DNA of 7,539 nt from Rhodospirillales bacterium (lineage in GTDB: Bacteria > Pseudomonadota > Alphaproteobacteria > Rhodospirillales > JADHTD01). Position 1 is the stretch's first letter. Each line of letters starts with the position of its first letter. The stretch lies in assembly GCA_016776525.1 (NCBI GenBank), contig JADHTD010000123.1, positions 1-7,539 on the forward strand. Reading direction: 5' to 3'. Positions 5,334-7,539 of the stretch are shown in pieces. The translations under genes and the position numbers were made by a program. The notes below the pieces were generated by a model that searched no databases, had not been told where the DNA came from, and saw only the letters and a list, made by a program, of their open reading frames with translations.

Positions 5334-6569
5334 ATGAATAAGAATAACGGACTCCGCTTCTACTGCATCGACGACGATCGGGAAATGATCGCGGTTATCA
5401 AGGCCCTTCTGGAATCGGAAGGTCATAGTGTCGATTCCAACACCTCGCCGACCGACGCCCTGGAACAGGTCGAGGCCAATCCTCCGGATTGCATCCTCAT
5501 CGACCTGATGATGCCGGAAAAAGACGGCCTGGAATTATGCGGCGAACTGCGCAGCAAAGAAGTCCTCGATGACACGAAAATTATCGTCGTCACCGGCAAG
5601 GCCTATGAATTCGACCGTAAACGCGCCTTCAACCACGGCGCTGACGGCTACATCATCAAGCCGATCAATGAGATGACGTTTGTAAATCAGGTTCTGCGTA
5701 TTATGGAGGACCGGATCGAGCTTACCTTCTGGGGAGTTCGGGGGACCCTGCCCGTCACCGGCGAAAAATCCCTGCGCTATGGCGGCAACACGCCGTGCAT
5801 AAGCCTGGAATTCGCCAAAGGCCAGTTCTTCATTTTCGATGCTGGCAGCGGTATCAAGTCCCTGTCCGACCGGCTTATGGCGGAACAACGCCGACGCCTG
5901 GAAGCAAAGATTTTCATCTCCCATCCCCATTGGGATCATATCAACGCCCTGCCCTTCTTCGTGCCGCTTTACATGTCCGGCAATGAATTTGAAATTCTAG
6001 GTGCTTCTCACGGGTCAACGACCATGCGGGAGGTTATCTCGGCGCAGATGGACGATATTTATTTTCCCATCACCATCAAGGAGTTCGGGGCCCGGGTTTA
6101 TTTCAAGGATCTCCGGGAAGGTGAGTTTGAAATCGACGATATCACCATAAATACCATGCTGCTCAACCATCCCGGCAACTGTCTCGGCTACCGGATAAAC
6201 TACAACGGCAGTTCCTTCTGTTACATCACCGATAACGAGCTCTATCTGGATTCGGACCCGATGCACAATCCGAAGTACGTCGAACGCCTGGCCAAGTTCA
6301 TCGAAGGCACCGACGCCCTGGTCACCGACGTCACCTACACCGACGAAGAATACAAAACCAAGGTCAATTGGGGCCATTCCTGCATCAGCCAGGTTATCGA
6401 CCTGGCCGACCGGGCCAAGGTGAAGACCTTGTACCTTTTCCACCACGACCCGGACCAGGACGACGACGCCATCGACAACAAACTTAAAATCGCCACCGAG
6501 ATGCTGAAAGAGCGGGGCTCCAAAGTCGAGTGCCTGGCTCCGTCGGAAGGCATACCGTTCCAGCTTTAA
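5334..6569 (+). CDS. Response regulator with REC domain fused to metallo-beta-lactamase-fold hydrolase
   Basis: A 411-residue cytoplasmic two-domain protein. Residues 7-122 are a receiver domain: acidic residues D13-D15, phospho-acceptor D57 in CILIDLMMP, T87, and K109 in the IIKP motif, so the full switch set is present. Residues 128-411 are a metallo-beta-lactamase-fold hydrolase of the PhnP / phosphoribosyl cyclic phosphodiesterase-like group (FWGVRGTLPVTG, RYGGNTPC, IFDAGSGI). Metal ligands are visible: H197, H199, D201 and H202 in SHPHWDH, H279 in NHPGNCLGYRI, D300 in YITD, and H370 or H371 in FHHDP. Phosphorylation of D57 by an unknown histidine kinase probably controls the hydrolase; the substrate may be a cyclic phosphodiester or nucleotide, but this is inference. 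No DNA-binding domain and no kinase gene nearby. GAAGG (5323-5327) is the likely ribosome site for the ATG at 5334. It stands alone, behind the nrdJ terminator. Confidence 0.9.
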   Translation: MNKNNGLRFYCIDDDREMIAVIKALLESEGHSVDSNTSPTDALEQVEANPPDCILIDLMMPEKDGLELCGELRSKEVLDDTKIIVVTGKAYEFDRKRAFNHGADGYIIKPINEMTFVNQVLRIMEDRIELTFWGVRGTLPVTGEKSLRYGGNTPCISLEFAKGQFFIFDAGSGIKSLSDRLMAEQRRRLEAKIFISHPHWDHINALPFFVPLYMSGNEFEILGASHGSTTMREVISAQMDDIYFPITIKEFGARVYFKDLREGEFEIDDITINTMLLNHPGNCLGYRINYNGSSFCYITDNELYLDSDPMHNPKYVERLAKFIEGTDALVTDVTYTDEEYKTKVNWGHSCISQVIDLADRAKVKTLYLFHHDPDQDDDAIDNKLKIATEMLKERGSKVECLAPSEGIPFQL

Positions 6570-6602
6570 GGCTTTCGAAGCCGCGCCGCCGCCCGTAGCG
6601 GG
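6570..6602. terminator. Weak two-hairpin element between convergent genes
   Basis: GGCTT (6570-6574) pairs with AAGCC (6578-6582) directly after the stop of the REC-MBL gene, and CCCG (6592-6595) pairs with CGGG (6599-6602). Neither has a T-tract. In a 39-bp convergent gap they may serve as a weak two-way terminator, but this is the only support. Confidence 0.3.
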
Positions 6603-6608
6603 ACGCTA

Positions 6609-7022
6609 TCAGTTCACCTGGATTCCCTGGTCTTTGAAATATTGAGCGTACTGCCCATCCTCCTCGAGGATGTGGAAGTGCCACCAATTGTTAAGGAAGC
6701 TGAGCAGGTCGAGGGCCAAACCCTCATCGCCCTGTTTGAAGCGGCCATGCAGGTCCTTGACCTCTTCGATCATCTTCTCGTGGGATCCGTGGTGATCGTC
6801 GAGTTGGGGATAACCGTTATCCCGCATGATCGTCTCTTCCGCCTCGAAGTGATAGGCAACGTAATCCATGAGGACATCGAAGGTCGGTTGCATGGAGTCG
6901 AGACCCTTGCCGGCGGCATAGGCATCGTGGAACTGGCTGATCAGGTCCATTAAAATTTTATGATGCCGGTCGAGCTCCGGAACCCCAACGCTGAATTTAT
7001 CGTCCCAGTTGAGATAGCTCAT
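6609..7022 (-). CDS. Bacteriohemerythrin (diiron oxygen-binding protein)
   Basis: A single-domain hemerythrin of 137 residues, the usual length for the family. It folds as a four-helix bundle that binds O2 at a non-heme diiron centre, and in bacteria is linked to oxygen storage, delivery or sensing. All seven iron ligands can be placed with correct spacing: H21 (DRHHK), H58 and E62 (HFEAEE), H77 and H81 (HHGSH), H117 and D122 (HILEED). There is no signal peptide or attached signalling domain, so it is a soluble cytoplasmic protein. I chose the ATG at 7022 (MSYLNWDDKF): an AGGGG site lies seven bases upstream, the family begins here, and the candidate promoter (7059-7097) lies within the longer open frame that would start from a TTG at 7118. 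It is convergent with the REC-MBL gene and divergent from the RidA gene. Confidence 0.95.
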   Translation of the reverse strand: MSYLNWDDKFSVGVPELDRHHKILMDLISQFHDAYAAGKGLDSMQPTFDVLMDYVAYHFEAEETIMRDNGYPQLDDHHGSHEKMIEEVKDLHGRFKQGDEGLALDLLSFLNNWWHFHILEEDGQYAQYFKDQGIQVN

Positions 7023-7058
7023 CGGTTGCCCCTGGTCTGCCGCTTTCTTATTACAAAG

Positions 7059-7089
7059 ACTATATAATTTGGTAAGAGTTTCATTGGCA
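7059..7089 (-). promoter_or_regulatory. Candidate sigma-70-type promoter of the hemerythrin gene
   Basis: Read on the minus strand, TTGCCA (about 7084-7089) is followed after 17-18 bases by TTATAT/TATATA (7061-7067), with TATAGT (7059-7064) as an overlapping alternative. Transcription would start near 7050-7055 and leave a short leader of about 30 bases before the ATG at 7022, containing the ribosome site. This supports the shorter protein start. Confidence 0.5.
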
Positions 7090-7097
7090 AATGTCAA
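7084..7097 (-). promoter_or_regulatory. FNR/FixK-like dyad at the hemerythrin promoter
   Basis: On the minus strand TTGACATTTGCCAA fits the FNR/FixK/Anr pattern TTGAY-N4-RTCAA at nine of its ten defined positions, with one mismatch (C for T) in the second half-site. It overlaps the -35 region, about 38-41 bases upstream of the likely start, close to the class II activator position. Control of an oxygen-binding protein by an oxygen-responsive Crp/FNR regulator is plausible. The same segment lies inside a wider ATTGGC...GCCAAT inverted repeat (7083-7109). Confidence 0.4.
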
Positions 7098-7137
7098 TTC
7101 ATAGCCAATTTTTATCAATGGTCATAACCTCTTATAA

Positions 7138-7151
7138 GGGGGATGGCCCCC
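7138..7151. repeat. GC hairpin in the divergent hemerythrin/RidA gap
   Basis: GGGGG (7138-7142) pairs with CCCCC (7147-7151) across a four-base loop. It lies between two divergent genes and has no T-tract, so terminator function is unlikely. The rest of 7152-7225 is GC-rich; I could not identify a convincing promoter for the downstream gene. Confidence 0.35.
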
Positions 7152-7237
7152 GGCCTGCCTTGTGGGGTATCTTCTTTAGGGCCAATCCCCGGCCCCGTCC
7201 CGCCGATTAAACCTGAGATTTAAACAAGGAGCCCGCA

Positions 7238-7539
7238 ATGAGCCAATCGGTTGAAACCCGCCTCCAGGAACTGGGGATCGAACTTCCCAAGGCGGCCGCA
7301 CCGGCAGCCAATTACGTCCCCTTTGTGGTCAGCGGCAGTTTGGTTTTTGTTTCCGGGCAAATCACCATCTGGAATGGGGAACTGCAATACCTGGGTACCG
7401 TCGGTGACGGCCTCAGCATTGATGACGGCTATCAGGCGGCCCGGCTTTGCGGCCTCAACCTGATCGCCCAGGTGCAGGCCGCCTGTAACGGCGATTTGGA
7501 CCGGGTCAAGCGGGTCGTTAAGCTGGGTGGTTTCGTCCA
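7238..7539 (+). CDS. RidA family (YjgF/YER057c/UK114) protein, N-terminal part (cut by window edge)
   Basis: One hundred codons from an ATG at 7238 to the window edge. The sequence shows the RidA trimer-forming fold start: ANYVPFVVSGSLVFVSGQ at 24-41, a glycine-rich turn (YLGTVGDG), AARLCGLNLIAQVQAACNGD at 67-86 and LDRVKRVVKLGGFV at 87-100. Classical RidA proteins hydrolyse reactive enamine/imine intermediates (for example 2-aminoacrylate) released by PLP enzymes; other subgroups have different or unknown activity. The catalytic arginine that separates the groups lies beyond the window, so the reaction cannot be assigned. The N-terminal extension MSQSVETRLQELGIELP is typical of the longer (about 150-residue) alphaproteobacterial form. 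AAGGAG at 7226-7231, six bases before the ATG, is an excellent ribosome site and fixes the start. Confidence 0.92.
   Translation, partial: MSQSVETRLQELGIELPKAAAPAANYVPFVVSGSLVFVSGQITIWNGELQYLGTVGDGLSIDDGYQAARLCGLNLIAQVQAACNGDLDRVKRVVKLGGFV

Noticed and set aside
7023..7118. N-terminal extension of the hemerythrin from a TTG
   Set aside because: It would place the candidate promoter inside the coding region, has no good ribosome site, and makes the protein longer than its family.

Overview
The window looks like chromosomal DNA of an alphaproteobacterium, probably of the Rhodospirillales type. The evidence is a bacterial NDUFA12-type complex I accessory protein (a family shared by Alphaproteobacteria and mitochondria), a very long class II ribonucleotide reductase that starts MRITRFFTSE, a small bacteriohemerythrin, and GC-rich coding sequence with AT-rich intergenic stretches. 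I see no transposase, integrase, phage gene, CRISPR array, tRNA or rRNA. The gene content is mostly core metabolism; the interesting material is in the intergenic regions and in one response regulator with an enzymatic output domain.

Layout. Positions 1-644, minus strand: an NDUFA12-like gene followed 53 bp downstream by a SAM-dependent methyltransferase cut by the window edge. A possible 46-residue reading frame (641-781, minus) overlaps the NDUFA12 start by four bases (ATGA). Positions 645-1301: a long divergent intergenic region with an AT-rich island (about 815-1000) carrying two perfect 8-bp inverted repeats, then a structured control region for nrdJ: two hairpins, a 10-base direct repeat with a 20-bp period, two NrdR-box-like sites 31 bp apart, and a G-rich 5' leader. 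Positions 1302-5030, plus: nrdJ, the adenosylcobalamin-dependent ribonucleotide reductase, closed by a strong intrinsic terminator (5068-5112).

Positions 5113-5333: a leader region dense in dyads and with a direct repeat. Positions 5334-6569, plus: a two-domain protein, receiver (REC) plus metallo-beta-lactamase (MBL) hydrolase. It converges on a bacteriohemerythrin gene (6609-7022, minus), whose promoter region holds an FNR/FixK-like dyad. Positions 7238-7539, plus: the start of a RidA-family gene running off the window.

How the genes may relate: nrdJ makes dNTP precursors with or without oxygen, complex I and hemerythrin concern respiration and oxygen, and the REC-MBL protein is a phosphorylation-controlled hydrolase of unknown substrate. 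The genes sit in separate transcription units, so a shared oxygen or redox theme is only an inference. I found no complete new multi-gene system. The best leads are the REC-MBL fusion with its dyad-rich leader, the nrdJ control region, and the small reading frame coupled to NDUFA12.
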